In this document: piece after piece, positions 15,210-24,424 of the stretch
How the letters are laid out: each line of letters starts with the position of its first letter
How positions within the stretch are numbered: position 1 is the first letter of the stretch
Assembly: GCA_900556875.1 (NCBI GenBank)
Contig: USQQ01000012.1
Span: forward strand, 1-50,341
Length of the DNA stretch: 50,341 nucleotides
Source of the DNA: an uncultured Collinsella sp.
GTDB lineage: Bacteria; Actinomycetota; Coriobacteriia; Coriobacteriales; Coriobacteriaceae
Reading direction: 5' to 3'
Position numbers and translations under genes: made by a program
Notes under the pieces: generated by a model
The model's database searches: none
The model's input: only the letters and a program-made list of their open reading frames with translations
What the model was told of the DNA's origin: nothing

Positions 15210-16169
15210 ATGGGTTTCACGATTCTTGGAACAGGCTCGGCGCTTCCTAAGCGCAGTGTTTCCAATGACGAGCTGTCCGAGTTCCTCGATACCTCGGATG
15301 AGTGGATTTTTACCCGCACAGGTATCAAGAGCCGCCATGTATGCACCACCGAGTCACTTGATGACCTTGCCGTAGCGGCGAGCGAGCGGGCACTCCAGGT
15401 GTCCGGAATCGACGCGAGCCAGCTGGATCTGATCGTCTGCTCGACGACGACGGGTGACCACCTTGTTCCCGCTGAGGCGTGTGCCGTTGCTGAGCGACTG
15501 GGCGCGACGTGCCCTGCTTTCGATGTCTCGGCTGCCTGCGCCGGCTTCGTATTTGCGCTCGATGTCGCCGAGGGCTATATCGCCCGAGGACGAGCCAAGC
15601 ATGTGCTTGTCGTTGCCGCCGAGCAGATGACGCGCGCGCTCGACTGGACCGACCGCGCCACCTGTGTGCTCTTTGGCGATGGGGCAGGCGCCGCGGTGAT
15701 TGAGGCTGGGGGAGACAGCCCCCTTGCCGTTGAGCTTTCGACGGCGCCCGACGTCGAGACGTTGTGCGTTCCCGGTCTGGTCGGCACCTCGCCGTTTAAG
15801 GCCTCCGCAGATAGCGAGAGCGTGCTGTCCATGAATGGCCGCCGCGTGTTCAAGTTCGGCGTCAACGCGATTTACGACACGGTCCATAAGCTTGCGAGCG
15901 ATGCGGGCATTTCGGTCGAGGACATCGACCATTTTGTATTCCATCAGGCTAACGAACGAATCCTGAGTCAGGCGGTCAAGCGCCTCGGTGTGCCAGACAA
16001 GCGCGTGGTTCGAACGCTGCGCGAGACCGGCAACATTTCGAGCGCATGCATTCCGCTTGCCCTCGACCGGCTGGCAAACGCCGGTGCACTTCACACGGGC
16101 GACACCATCGCCCTCGTTGGATTTGGCGCCGGTCTGGATATAGGTGGCTATCTACTTCGTTGGAAGTAG
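15210..16169 (+). CDS. fabH: Beta-ketoacyl-ACP synthase III
   Basis: FabH starts type II fatty-acid synthesis by condensing acetyl-CoA (or a branched acyl-CoA) with malonyl-ACP. The triad is visible as Cys110 (SAACAGF), His245 (FHQAN) and Asn275 (ETGNISS). The 319-residue length is normal. ATG 15210 is chosen because AAAGGAGG (15196-15203) precedes it; an upstream in-frame ATG at 15153 lacks a ribosome-binding site. It is the first gene of a ten-gene fatty-acid and acetyl-CoA carboxylase operon. Confidence 0.96.
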   Translation: MGFTILGTGSALPKRSVSNDELSEFLDTSDEWIFTRTGIKSRHVCTTESLDDLAVAASERALQVSGIDASQLDLIVCSTTTGDHLVPAEACAVAERLGATCPAFDVSAACAGFVFALDVAEGYIARGRAKHVLVVAAEQMTRALDWTDRATCVLFGDGAGAAVIEAGGDSPLAVELSTAPDVETLCVPGLVGTSPFKASADSESVLSMNGRRVFKFGVNAIYDTVHKLASDAGISVEDIDHFVFHQANERILSQAVKRLGVPDKRVVRTLRETGNISSACIPLALDRLANAGALHTGDTIALVGFGAGLDIGGYLLRWK

Positions 16170-16221
16170 TCGCACATAGGAAATAAAAACGCCCCTAGGG
16201 CACAAACAAAGGAGAACTACC

Positions 16222-16458
16222 ATGGCAGATCAGAAGACCTTCGAGCGCGTTTGCGATGTTATCCGCGAGACCGCCGGTCTTGACGACGTCGAGATGAAGC
16301 CCGAGTCCACGCTCGAGGAGATTGGTCTCGACAGTCTGGGCACCGTCGAGATCCTCGTCGCCGTTGAGGACGAGTTTGGCATCCAGCTCGATACCGAGGA
16401 GAACCCCAAGACGGTCGGCGAGTTCGCCGATACGGTCGAGGCGGCATTGGAGAAGTAG
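16222..16458 (+). CDS. acpP: Acyl carrier protein
   Basis: ACP carries growing acyl chains on a 4-phosphopantetheine arm. The 78-residue acidic protein has the attachment motif LDSLGTVE, with the serine near residue 39. ATG 16222 follows AAAGGAG. fabK starts 3 nt downstream. Confidence 0.96.
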   Translation: MADQKTFERVCDVIRETAGLDDVEMKPESTLEEIGLDSLGTVEILVAVEDEFGIQLDTEENPKTVGEFADTVEAALEK

Positions 16459-16460
16459 AG

Positions 16461-17405
16461 ATGCTCAAGACTCCTCTCTGCGATCTGCTCGGCATCGAAA
16501 AGCCCGTGTTCCAGGGCGGTATGGCCTGGATCGCCGACGCCTCGCTGGCGTCCGCAGTGTCCGAGGCGGGCGGCTTAGGGATTATCGCGGCCATGAACGC
16601 AGACGCCAACTGGCTGCGCGACCAGATTCATGAGCTGCGCGCCAGGACGGATAAGCCCTTTGGCGTCAACGTCATGCTCATGAGCCCGTTTGCCGACGAG
16701 GTCGCGCGGGTCGTGATTGACGAGCGGGTGCCGGTCGTCGTGACGGGTGCCGGCAATCCCACCAAGTACATGAAGGCGTGGAACGAGGCGGGCATCAAGG
16801 TCATCCCGGTCGTTGCCTCGGTGGCGCTGGCGCGTCTCGTGGCGCGTCGTGGAGCCACTGCCGTGGTTGCCGAGGGTACCGAATCAGGCGGCCATATTGG
16901 CGAGACCTCGACGATGGCACTGGTGCCACAGGTTGTCGATGCGGTCGATATTCCCGTGGTTGCGGCTGGCGGTATCGCCGATGGCCGCGGCGTGGCGGCC
17001 GCCTTTATGCTGGGCGCCGCCGGCGTGCAGGTGGGTACGCGCTTTCTGATCGCAGATGAGTGCACCGTATCGGAGCAGTACAAGGAGATGGTCCTGAAGG
17101 CCAACGACACCTCGACGCGTGCGACCGGCCGCTCGACGGGACACCCGGTGCGTGCCCTCAAGAGCCCCTTCACTAACGCCTACGCCAAGAGCGAGGCGGC
17201 GGGCGTAAGCGTCGAGGAGCTCGGGGCCATGGGCACGGGCGCCCTTCGCAAGGCCGCCAAGGACGGCAATTACGAAGAGGGCTCGTTTTTGTGTGGACAG
17301 ATTGCCGGCATGGTCAACGAGCGCCAAAGTGCACGTGAAATCGTTGACGACCTAGTCGATGGCGCCGAGCACGTCCTGAAGGGTGCGTGCGCATGGGTGG
17401 CGTAG
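16461..17405 (+). CDS. fabK: Enoyl-ACP reductase II (FMN-dependent)
   Basis: FabK is the flavoprotein that reduces enoyl-ACP, replacing FabI. It belongs to the nitronate monooxygenase-like TIM barrels. Visible features are the N-terminal GGMAWIADASLASAVSEAGG and EGTESGGHIG. The phosphate-binding AAGGIADGRGVAAAFMLGA and GVQVGTRF follow. Its 314 residues match FabK, and its position between acpP and fabD supports FabK over a nitronate monooxygenase. FabK enzymes are known to be insensitive to triclosan. No fabI is visible in the operon. Confidence 0.92.
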   Translation: MLKTPLCDLLGIEKPVFQGGMAWIADASLASAVSEAGGLGIIAAMNADANWLRDQIHELRARTDKPFGVNVMLMSPFADEVARVVIDERVPVVVTGAGNPTKYMKAWNEAGIKVIPVVASVALARLVARRGATAVVAEGTESGGHIGETSTMALVPQVVDAVDIPVVAAGGIADGRGVAAAFMLGAAGVQVGTRFLIADECTVSEQYKEMVLKANDTSTRATGRSTGHPVRALKSPFTNAYAKSEAAGVSVEELGAMGTGALRKAAKDGNYEEGSFLCGQIAGMVNERQSAREIVDDLVDGAEHVLKGACAWVA

Positions 17406-18319
17406 CGTTTCTGTTTGCCGGCCAGGGCGCCCAGCACCCCGCGATGGGCGTCGACCTGATCGAGGCATCGCCGGCGGCCGCCGAGGTGTTCGCCATTGTC
17501 GACGAGGTGCGCCCGGGGACCAGTGAGCAGTGCCGAAGCGCCTCCAAGGAGGAACTCTCGCAGACCGAGAACACGCAGCCGTGCGTGTTCGTTCACGATC
17601 TGGCAGCGGCTGCCGCCCTGCGTGAGCGCGGCGTGGTACCTGCCGCCTGTGCGGGTTTTTCGCTTGGCGAGGTCGCCGCGCTCACCTTTGCGGGGGCGTT
17701 CGATACGCGAGCGGGCTTTGAGCTCGTGTGCGAGCGCGCGGCGCTGATGGCCGCGGCTGCCGAGCGCCATCCGGGCGGCATGCGCGCCGTCATCAAGCTC
17801 GATGCGGCGCAAGTCGAGAACCTGGCAAAACAGGCCGGCGAGGACTGCTGGCCGGTCAACTACAACAGTCCGCAGCAGACGGTTGTTGCCGGAGCGCCCG
17901 AGGCGCTGCAGGAGCTCGACGTCCTAGTAAAAGAGGCTGGCGGCCGCGCTATGAAAGTCGCGGTGTCGGGCGCATTTCATAGCCCCTATATGGCCGAGGC
18001 GACTGAGGGGCTGGCGACGTATATCCAAGCCGGCCACGCGCCGTCACCGCTGCTGATTCCGGTCATGGCAAACATGACGGCGGCGCCCTATCCGGCGGAC
18101 CCGCGAGCGGCATCGGATGTCTTGGCCAATCAGGTGAGTCATGCCGTTCGTTGGGTCGACACGCTGCATACTCTGCAGAATCAGGGCATCGACACGTTTA
18201 TTGAGGTCGGCCCTGGCAAAACGCTGTCGGGCCTGGTCAAGCGTACGCTGAGCGACGTTCGCGTGTATTCGTGCGAAACGGCCGAGCAGGTCGCAGCTAT
18301 TGCCGACGAGCTCGCATAG
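17393..18319 (+). CDS. fabD: Malonyl-CoA:ACP transacylase
   Basis: FabD moves malonyl from CoA to ACP. The N-terminal FLFAGQGAQ motif, nucleophile Ser90 and His196 (SGAFHSPYM) are present. The usual GHSLGE reads GFSLGE, a Phe-for-His change beside the nucleophile that I recall from some anaerobe FabDs. ATG 17393 is preferred; GTG 17387 is also in frame. The gene overlaps the end of fabK by 13 nt, indicating translational coupling. Confidence 0.94.
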   Translation: MGGVAFLFAGQGAQHPAMGVDLIEASPAAAEVFAIVDEVRPGTSEQCRSASKEELSQTENTQPCVFVHDLAAAAALRERGVVPAACAGFSLGEVAALTFAGAFDTRAGFELVCERAALMAAAAERHPGGMRAVIKLDAAQVENLAKQAGEDCWPVNYNSPQQTVVAGAPEALQELDVLVKEAGGRAMKVAVSGAFHSPYMAEATEGLATYIQAGHAPSPLLIPVMANMTAAPYPADPRAASDVLANQVSHAVRWVDTLHTLQNQGIDTFIEVGPGKTLSGLVKRTLSDVRVYSCETAEQVAAIADELA

Positions 18320-18349
18320 TCCACAGGGCTGTAACCCGAAAGGAATGAC

Positions 18350-19123
18350 ATGGGCAACTTGAACAACGGCGCGCTCGAGCGCAACGACTCACGTCGCGTG
18401 GCACTGGTCACGGGCGGCTCGCGGGGTATCGGCCGCGCCTGCGCTGTCGGTCTGGCGGAGGACGGCTTTGATATCGCCGTCGTCTATGCCGGCAGCGTCG
18501 ATGCGGCGCGCAAGACGTGCGAAGCCTGTGAGGCGGTTGGCGCCACGGCACGCGCATATCAATGCGACGTGGCCGATCCCGCTGCCGTCAACGCGTGCGT
18601 GGAAGCGGTCCTCAACGACTTTGGTTCCATTTGGGCGCTCGTCAACAACGCCGGCATCACCCGCGATGGCCTGCTCATGCGCATGGGCGATGACGCATTC
18701 GATCGCGTGCTCGATGTCAATCTCAAGGGAACATTCAATATGACGCGCGCGCTCACCAAGACCTTTATGCGCCAGCGCGGCGGTTGCGTCGTCAACATGA
18801 GCTCGGTCGTGGGCCTGATGGGCAATGCCGGGCAAGCCAACTACGCTGCTTCCAAGGCGGGCGTGATAGGGCTTACCAAGGCGGTGGCGCGCGAGCTTGC
18901 GCCTCGTGGCGTACGAGCGAACGCGGTCGCTCCCGGGTTTGTCGAGACAGATATGACGGCAAAGCTCTCGGAGAAGGTGCGTACGGCAACCGAGGAACAG
19001 ATTCCCCTTAAGCGCATGGCACGTCCCGAGGAAGTGGCCGGCGTGGTGCGCTTTTTAGCGAGCGATGCGGCTGCTTACATTACGGGCGAGGTCGTGCGCG
19101 TCGACGGCGGAATGGCGATGTAG
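18350..19123 (+). CDS. fabG: 3-oxoacyl-ACP reductase
   Basis: FabG is the NADPH-dependent short-chain dehydrogenase that reduces 3-oxoacyl-ACP. It has the Rossmann motif TGGSRGIGRA (21-30), NNAG (99-102) and the Ser152, Tyr165, Lys169 catalytic set (YAASK). The N-terminus carries about 14 residues before the first strand. ATG 18350 follows AAAGGA. It sits between fabD and fabF. Confidence 0.96.
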   Translation: MGNLNNGALERNDSRRVALVTGGSRGIGRACAVGLAEDGFDIAVVYAGSVDAARKTCEACEAVGATARAYQCDVADPAAVNACVEAVLNDFGSIWALVNNAGITRDGLLMRMGDDAFDRVLDVNLKGTFNMTRALTKTFMRQRGGCVVNMSSVVGLMGNAGQANYAASKAGVIGLTKAVARELAPRGVRANAVAPGFVETDMTAKLSEKVRTATEEQIPLKRMARPEEVAGVVRFLASDAAAYITGEVVRVDGGMAM

Positions 19124-19159
19124 AAACCAGGGCCGAAGAACGGCTTGGATGAGGAGACC

Positions 19160-20410
19160 ATGATGGAACAGAGAGTTGCAATCACCGGCATCGGTGCCGT
19201 ATCGCCGCTCGGCAACACCGCGCTTGCCACCTGGGCGGCCATGTGCGCCGGGACCTGTGGCATCGGCCCGATCACGCACTTTGATACCGATGCGTTTACC
19301 GTCAAGGTGGCGGCCGAAGTCAAGGGCTTTGACGGCAACGAGTACTTTGGCAAGCGCGACGCCAAGCATCTGGACCCCTGCGTTCAGTTTGCGCTGGTGG
19401 CTTCGGACGAGGCAATGCACGATGCGGGCTTTGATGCCGAAGGCGCCATCGATCGCGAGCGCCTGGGCGTTTACGTGGGGTCGGGCGTGGGCGGCATGCA
19501 GACGCTCGTCGACAACGTCCATACGATTGCCGACCGTGGGCCCCGCCGCGCATCGCCTTACATGATCGCGATGATGATCCCCAACATGGCATCGGGCAAT
19601 ATCGCAATCCGTCACAAGGCAAAGGGACCGACCCTGCCAGTCGTGACTGCGTGCGCGACCTCGGCCCATGCGGTGGGCGAGGCGTTCCGTGCTATTAAGC
19701 ACGGCTATGCCGACGCGATCCTCGCGGGCGGTGCCGAGGCGGCCATTATCCCCGATGCTGTTGCAGGCTTTACGTCCTGCCGCGCATTGACCACCAACCC
19801 CGATCCCGCGACGGCCTGCCGCCCGTTCGACGCAGACCGCGATGGCTTTGTGATGGGTGAGGGCGCCTGCGTGCTGGTACTCGAGAGCATGGAGCATGCG
19901 CAGGCGCGCGGTGCGCACATTTATGCCGAGGTCGTGGGCTACGGCAACACCGATGATGCCTATCACATTACGAGTCCCGACCCCGATGCCGCCGGCATTG
20001 CCCGTGCGATATCGCTGGCGGTAGCCGAGGGCGACGTCAAGCCTTCCGAGGGTCTCTACATCAACGCCCACGGCACCTCGACCAAGCTCAACGATTCGTC
20101 CGAGACGACAGGCATTAAGCGGGCGCTCGGCGAGGACGCGGCACGCGCCGCACACGTCTCGTCGACCAAGTCGATGACCGGGCACATGATCGGTGCCACG
20201 GGTGCCATCGAGGTCATGGCCTGTGCCATGGCGCTCGAGCAGGGCGTGGTGCCCCCGACCATTAACTACCACACGCCCGATTCCGCCTGCGATCTTGATT
20301 ACACGCCTAATCGAGCGGTTCGCGCCGACCTTACCTGGGCGCTTTCGACCAACCTGGGCTTTGGCGGGCACAACGCCGCCATCGCGCTGCGTAGATATAC
20401 GAGGAGCTAG
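19160..20410 (+). CDS. fabF: Beta-ketoacyl-ACP synthase II
   Basis: FabF elongates acyl-ACP with malonyl-ACP. The Cys165 (VTACATSAH), His304 (NAHGTST) and His342 (GHMIGATGA) triad is intact, and the length of 416 residues is normal. Two adjacent ATGs (19160 and 19163) follow AGGAG, and either could be used. No separate FabB is present in this operon. Confidence 0.95.
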   Translation: MMEQRVAITGIGAVSPLGNTALATWAAMCAGTCGIGPITHFDTDAFTVKVAAEVKGFDGNEYFGKRDAKHLDPCVQFALVASDEAMHDAGFDAEGAIDRERLGVYVGSGVGGMQTLVDNVHTIADRGPRRASPYMIAMMIPNMASGNIAIRHKAKGPTLPVVTACATSAHAVGEAFRAIKHGYADAILAGGAEAAIIPDAVAGFTSCRALTTNPDPATACRPFDADRDGFVMGEGACVLVLESMEHAQARGAHIYAEVVGYGNTDDAYHITSPDPDAAGIARAISLAVAEGDVKPSEGLYINAHGTSTKLNDSSETTGIKRALGEDAARAAHVSSTKSMTGHMIGATGAIEVMACAMALEQGVVPPTINYHTPDSACDLDYTPNRAVRADLTWALSTNLGFGGHNAAIALRRYTRS

Positions 20411-20413
20411 AGC

Positions 20414-20887
20414 ATGGATTCCAAAAGACTTGCCGAGATAGCCGATGTGATGGAGGACCGCGGCCTCACGCGCGTACGTGTTGAGGAGCCCGATGGCACC
20501 GCGGTCGAACTCGAGCGCGCGAGTGTGGCGCAGCCGGTTGCCGTGCCCATGCCTATGCCGAGCGCCATGGCCGCTCAAGTTGCAGCTCCCACAGTCGCGC
20601 CTGCCGCACCGGAACCCGCCACGCAGACACCTGCCGCCGCGCCGGAGCCCAAGGGCACCGAGGTGACTGCTCCCATGGTGGGCGTCTTCTATGCTGCCCC
20701 TGCGCCGGGCGACGAGCCATTTGTGCGCGTGGGCTCCAAGGTCAAGGCCGGCGAGACCCTCTGCATCATCGAGGCCATGAAGGTTCTCAACGAGGTGACG
20801 GCCGAGGCAGACGGTGAGGTGCTCGAGATCTGCGTGGCCGACGGCGACCTCGTGGAGTTTGGCAGCTGCCTCATGAGGATCGGATAG
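20414..20887 (+). CDS. accB: Biotin carboxyl carrier protein of acetyl-CoA carboxylase
   Basis: The protein carries carboxybiotin between AccC and the carboxyltransferase. Its 157 residues divide into an N-terminal helical part and an Ala/Pro-rich flexible linker (about 40-82). The biotinyl domain follows, with EAMKVLNEV and Lys123 as the attachment site. The neighbouring birA supplies the ligase. It follows fabF by 3 nt. Confidence 0.95.
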   Translation: MDSKRLAEIADVMEDRGLTRVRVEEPDGTAVELERASVAQPVAVPMPMPSAMAAQVAAPTVAPAAPEPATQTPAAAPEPKGTEVTAPMVGVFYAAPAPGDEPFVRVGSKVKAGETLCIIEAMKVLNEVTAEADGEVLEICVADGDLVEFGSCLMRIG

Positions 20888-20896
20888 GTGATATCC

Positions 20897-21319
20897 ATGA
20901 ACAAAGAAGAGCTCAAGAAGCTGTTACCGCATCGCGAGCCGATGCTTTTGCTCGACGAAGCCGAGCTGGTGGGCGACGAGGCCCACGGCAAGATCACGAT
21001 TACAGGCGACGAGTACTTTTTGCAGGGACATTTTCCGGGAAACCCGGTCGTTCCCGGCGTGATTCAGTGCGAGATGCTCGCCCAGAACTGCTGCGTACTG
21101 CTGATGGGCGATGAGGAGGCGCGCGGCGCGACGCCGTTCTACACGAGTCTGGACAAGGTGCGCTTTAAGCGTCCGGTGCGCCCGGGCGACACGGTGGATC
21201 TAGTGTGCTCCATCACGCGTGCGCGCGGGCCGTTCCGCTTTGCGACGGGTACTGCGAGCGTCAACGGTGAGGTTTGCTGCCGCGCCGATATGTCTTTTGC
21301 ACTCATGCACGAAAGTTAA
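20897..21319 (+). CDS. fabZ: 3-hydroxyacyl-ACP dehydratase
   Basis: FabZ dehydrates 3-hydroxyacyl-ACP. This short hot-dog-fold protein contains GHFPGNPVVPGV with catalytic His45, and Glu59 on the following helix. ATG 20897 is chosen over GTG 20888 because TAGGTG just upstream can act as a weak ribosome-binding site and the family begins near this Met. No FabA or FabM is visible. Confidence 0.94.
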   Translation: MNKEELKKLLPHREPMLLLDEAELVGDEAHGKITITGDEYFLQGHFPGNPVVPGVIQCEMLAQNCCVLLMGDEEARGATPFYTSLDKVRFKRPVRPGDTVDLVCSITRARGPFRFATGTASVNGEVCCRADMSFALMHES

Positions 21320-21329
21320 GGAAGGCTCC

Positions 21330-22673
21330 ATGTTCGACAAAGTGCTCATCGCCAACCGCGGCGAAGTCGCGGTCCGTGTTATCCGCGCGTGCCGCGATAT
21401 GGGCATCAAGACCGTCGCCGTTTATTCCACGGCCGATGCGGACGCGCTACACGTGCAGCTTGCCGACGAGGCGTATTGCATCGGCGGCCCGCGTCTTGCC
21501 GAGAGCTACCTCAACGACGATGCCGTGCTCACCTGTGCCGTAAAGTCGGGAGCTAAGGCAATTCATCCCGGCTATGGCTTCTTTTCCGAGAAGGCGAGCT
21601 TCGTGCGCGACTGCGACAAGTTCGGTCTGGCGTTTGTCGGTCCTTCGGCCGAGGTGATCGACAGCATGGGCGACAAGGACGCCGCACGCCGAACGGCCGC
21701 TGCTGCGGGCGTGCCCATCGTGCCGGGCTGCGATTTGCTCAAAAGCCCCGAGGAAGCAACGGCCGAGGCCGAGCGCATCGGCTGCCCCGTGCTTATTAAG
21801 GCGCGCGCGGGCGGCGGCGGTCGCGGTATTCGCAAGGTCGAGCGCGTGGAAGATGCGGCAAAGGCGTTCAGCGAGGCGCGTGCCGAGGGTGAGGCCGTTT
21901 TTGGCGACGGCGAGTGCTACATGGAGAAGTTCGTTGCGCCGGCGCATCACGTTGAGGTACAGATTATGGCCGATAAGCAGGGCCATGTGTTTTCGCTCGG
22001 CGAGCGCGAGTGCTCGGTGCAGCGCCGCAACCAAAAGCTGATCGAGGAGAGCCCCGCGCCGTGCCTCGACGGACGCGATGATATTCGCGCGCGCATGCAC
22101 AAGGCCGCGCGCGACCTGGCTCGTGCCGTTGGCTATGAGGGCGCTGGCACCATCGAGTTTTTGTACTCAGATGACGGCAATTTCTACTTTATGGAAATGA
22201 ACACGCGCTTGCAGGTGGAGCATCCGGTTACGGAGTTTGTGACCGATACCGACCTGGTTAAGTGGCAGCTGCGCGTGGCTGCCGGCCAGCCTCTGCCCTT
22301 TGAGCAGGAGGACGTACCGGTCCGCAACCACGCCATGGAGTGCCGCATCAATGCCGAAACGCCGGACTTTCTACCGTCATGTGGAACGGTCACCGCGTTG
22401 CGTGTGCCGGGTGGTCCGCGCGTGCGCTGGGATTCCGCCATGTTTACCGGAGCGAAAGTTCCGCCGTACTACGACTCCATGCTCGGCAAGCTCATCGTGT
22501 GCGCGCCCACGCGTGACGGTGCCATTCGCAAGATGCGCTCGGCCCTGGGCGAGCTCGTGATTGAGGGCGTGAGCGAAAATAGCGAGCTTCAGCTCGACGT
22601 GCTGGCAAACGACGAGTTTTTGTCGGGCATGTATCACACCGATCTGATGGGGCATCTCTATGCTGATGAATAG
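21330..22673 (+). CDS. accC: Acetyl-CoA carboxylase, biotin carboxylase subunit
   Basis: AccC carboxylates biotin on AccB using ATP and bicarbonate. The 447-residue protein shows the N-terminal VLIANRGEVAVRVIRA, the ATP-grasp glycine loop KARAGGGGRGIRKV and the active-site EMNTRLQVEHPVTE. ATG 21330 is preferred, with AAGGAAG upstream; the open frame extends 111 nt further but into fabZ. Its end overlaps the start of accDA. Confidence 0.96.
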   Translation: MFDKVLIANRGEVAVRVIRACRDMGIKTVAVYSTADADALHVQLADEAYCIGGPRLAESYLNDDAVLTCAVKSGAKAIHPGYGFFSEKASFVRDCDKFGLAFVGPSAEVIDSMGDKDAARRTAAAAGVPIVPGCDLLKSPEEATAEAERIGCPVLIKARAGGGGRGIRKVERVEDAAKAFSEARAEGEAVFGDGECYMEKFVAPAHHVEVQIMADKQGHVFSLGERECSVQRRNQKLIEESPAPCLDGRDDIRARMHKAARDLARAVGYEGAGTIEFLYSDDGNFYFMEMNTRLQVEHPVTEFVTDTDLVKWQLRVAAGQPLPFEQEDVPVRNHAMECRINAETPDFLPSCGTVTALRVPGGPRVRWDSAMFTGAKVPPYYDSMLGKLIVCAPTRDGAIRKMRSALGELVIEGVSENSELQLDVLANDEFLSGMYHTDLMGHLYADE

Positions 22674-24384
22674 AAAAGCGAAGACGGTCAATGTCCTTGA
22701 GGGGCCGATAACCGAGTCGTGCGCCGAGTTCCCCGCGCGCCACGTGTTTGTCAAATGCCCGGAGTGCCGCCGTGTGATCGATGAGGCGCGCCTGCACGAC
22801 AACCTCGAGGTCTGCCCTCGTTGCGGCAAACACTTTCGCGTGAGCGGTCGCGCGCGCATGCGCATGACGGTCGACGCGGGTACCTTTGAGGAATGGGATG
22901 CCAATCTGGCGTCGAAGGACTTCCTCTCGTTTCCCGGTTATGCCGACAAGCTTAAGAGCGTGAGCGAGCGTTCGGGCGAGCGCGATGCCGTTGTGTGCGG
23001 CAGGGGCAAAATCTGCGGCTGCGATACCGCGCTCTTCTTTATGGATGCCAACTTTATGATGGGCTCAATGGGCTCCGTGGTGGGCGAGAAGATCTGTCGT
23101 GTCTTTGAGCGCGCGGCCGAGTTGGGGCTGCCGGTCGTTGGCTTTACCGTATCGGGCGGCGCCCGCATGCAGGAGGGCGTGACCTCGCTCATGCAGATGG
23201 CCAAGATTTCTGCGGCGGTTAGGCGCCACAGCGAGGCGGGCGGCCTGTACATCACGGTGCTCACCGACCCCACGACCGGAGGCGTAACCGCGAGCTTTGC
23301 CATGGAGGGCGACATTATCCTGGCCGAGCCCGATGCCCTGACAGCATTTGCCGGCCCGCGCGTGATCGAGCAGAACATGCACAAGCGTCTGCCCAAGGGA
23401 TTCCAGCGTTCCGAGTTTTTGCTGGAGCACGGCTTTTGCGATGCCGTTGTTCCGCGTGGTGAGATTGCGCTCACGGTAGGCGAGCTGCTGGCGCTGCACG
23501 AAGGGCACGCGCCCGGCCTGGGGGCACCGCATGAGATCGTGCATACGGGTCGTCGCGACAAAAAGCTGGGACACTTGTTTAAGCGCTCGGCCGCACCAAA
23601 AAGCGCGCTCGAAATCGTCAAACAGACTCGCTCGGCGAACCGCGCCACGGCAGGCGAGATGATCTCGTTGGGTCTCGACGGATTCGTAGAGCTGCACGGC
23701 GACCGCTACTTTGGCGACGATGCTGCCGTGGTGGGCGGCATCGGCTGGAAAGACGGGCGACCCGTGACGGTTATCGCCATCGAGCGCGGTACCACGACCA
23801 AAGAGCGCATGCGTCGCAACTTTGGTATGGCACATCCCGAGGGCTACCGCAAGGCACGTCGCCTGATGCACCAAGCCGAGAAATTTGGTCGGCCGGTTCT
23901 GTGCCTGGTTGATACTTCGGGCGCGTTTTGCGGCATCGGTGCCGAGGAGCGCGGCCAGGGCGAGGCGATTGCCCAGAATCTCATGGAGATGAGCGGCCTT
24001 AAGACGCCGATTGTCTCGGTGGTGACAGGCGAGGGCGGCTCTGGTGGCGCGCTGGCGCTGTCCGTGGCCGACCGCATCCTGATGCTCTCGAGCTCGGCCT
24101 ATTCGGTCGTGAGCCCCGAGGCCTGTGCGTCGATCCTGTGGAAGGATACCGAGCGCGCGAATGAGGCCGCTGAGGCGCTTAAGCTCACGGCCCCCGATCT
24201 GTTGGCGCTCGGCATCATCGACGGCATTGTTGACGATAGGGGCCTGTCGCATGAGGAGATCGCCGGTGTCGTCATGTCCTCGGCATTTGATGCCTTCGAT
24301 ACGCTTGGGCAGCTCGACGACGCGACCCTCACAAACCTCCGCTACGAAAAGTACCGCGCAATCGGTCAGTACCGCACGATGTGA
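22660..24384 (+). CDS. accDA: Fused acetyl-CoA carboxylase carboxyltransferase (beta-alpha)
   Basis: This single 574-residue chain combines both carboxyltransferase subunits. Residues 1 to about 285 are AccD-like, with the zinc ribbon CPEC ... CPRC (about 33-55) and SGGARMQEG. Residues from about 300 on are AccA-like, with LDGFVELHGDRYFGDD, GMAHPEGYRKA and GEGGSGGALAL. In E. coli these are separate proteins forming an A2B2 complex. ATG 22660 overlaps accC by 14 nt; ATG 22666 is an alternative. It closes the fatty-acid operon. Confidence 0.95.
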   Translation: MLMNRKAKTVNVLEGPITESCAEFPARHVFVKCPECRRVIDEARLHDNLEVCPRCGKHFRVSGRARMRMTVDAGTFEEWDANLASKDFLSFPGYADKLKSVSERSGERDAVVCGRGKICGCDTALFFMDANFMMGSMGSVVGEKICRVFERAAELGLPVVGFTVSGGARMQEGVTSLMQMAKISAAVRRHSEAGGLYITVLTDPTTGGVTASFAMEGDIILAEPDALTAFAGPRVIEQNMHKRLPKGFQRSEFLLEHGFCDAVVPRGEIALTVGELLALHEGHAPGLGAPHEIVHTGRRDKKLGHLFKRSAAPKSALEIVKQTRSANRATAGEMISLGLDGFVELHGDRYFGDDAAVVGGIGWKDGRPVTVIAIERGTTTKERMRRNFGMAHPEGYRKARRLMHQAEKFGRPVLCLVDTSGAFCGIGAEERGQGEAIAQNLMEMSGLKTPIVSVVTGEGGSGGALALSVADRILMLSSSAYSVVSPEACASILWKDTERANEAAEALKLTAPDLLALGIIDGIVDDRGLSHEEIAGVVMSSAFDAFDTLGQLDDATLTNLRYEKYRAIGQYRTM

Positions 24385-24409
24385 CAAAGGGACAGTCCGC
24401 ATGTCACAT
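24379..24409 (+). repeat. Palindromic repeat with GGGAC centre, upstream of the EIIC gene
   Basis: ATGTGACA and TGTCACAT bracket AAGGGACAGTCCGCA. It overlaps the accDA stop codon. A related unit, TGCGACA...TGTCGCA with AAGGGACGGTCCCGCA inside, lies at 25645-25674. The two bracket the orphan EIIC gene. Confidence 0.7.
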
Positions 24410-24424
24410 TGGGAAAGGCGTTCC

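Noticed and set aside
16461..17405. Nitronate monooxygenase instead of FabK
   Set aside because: The position between acpP and fabD and the absence of fabI in the operon favour FabK.
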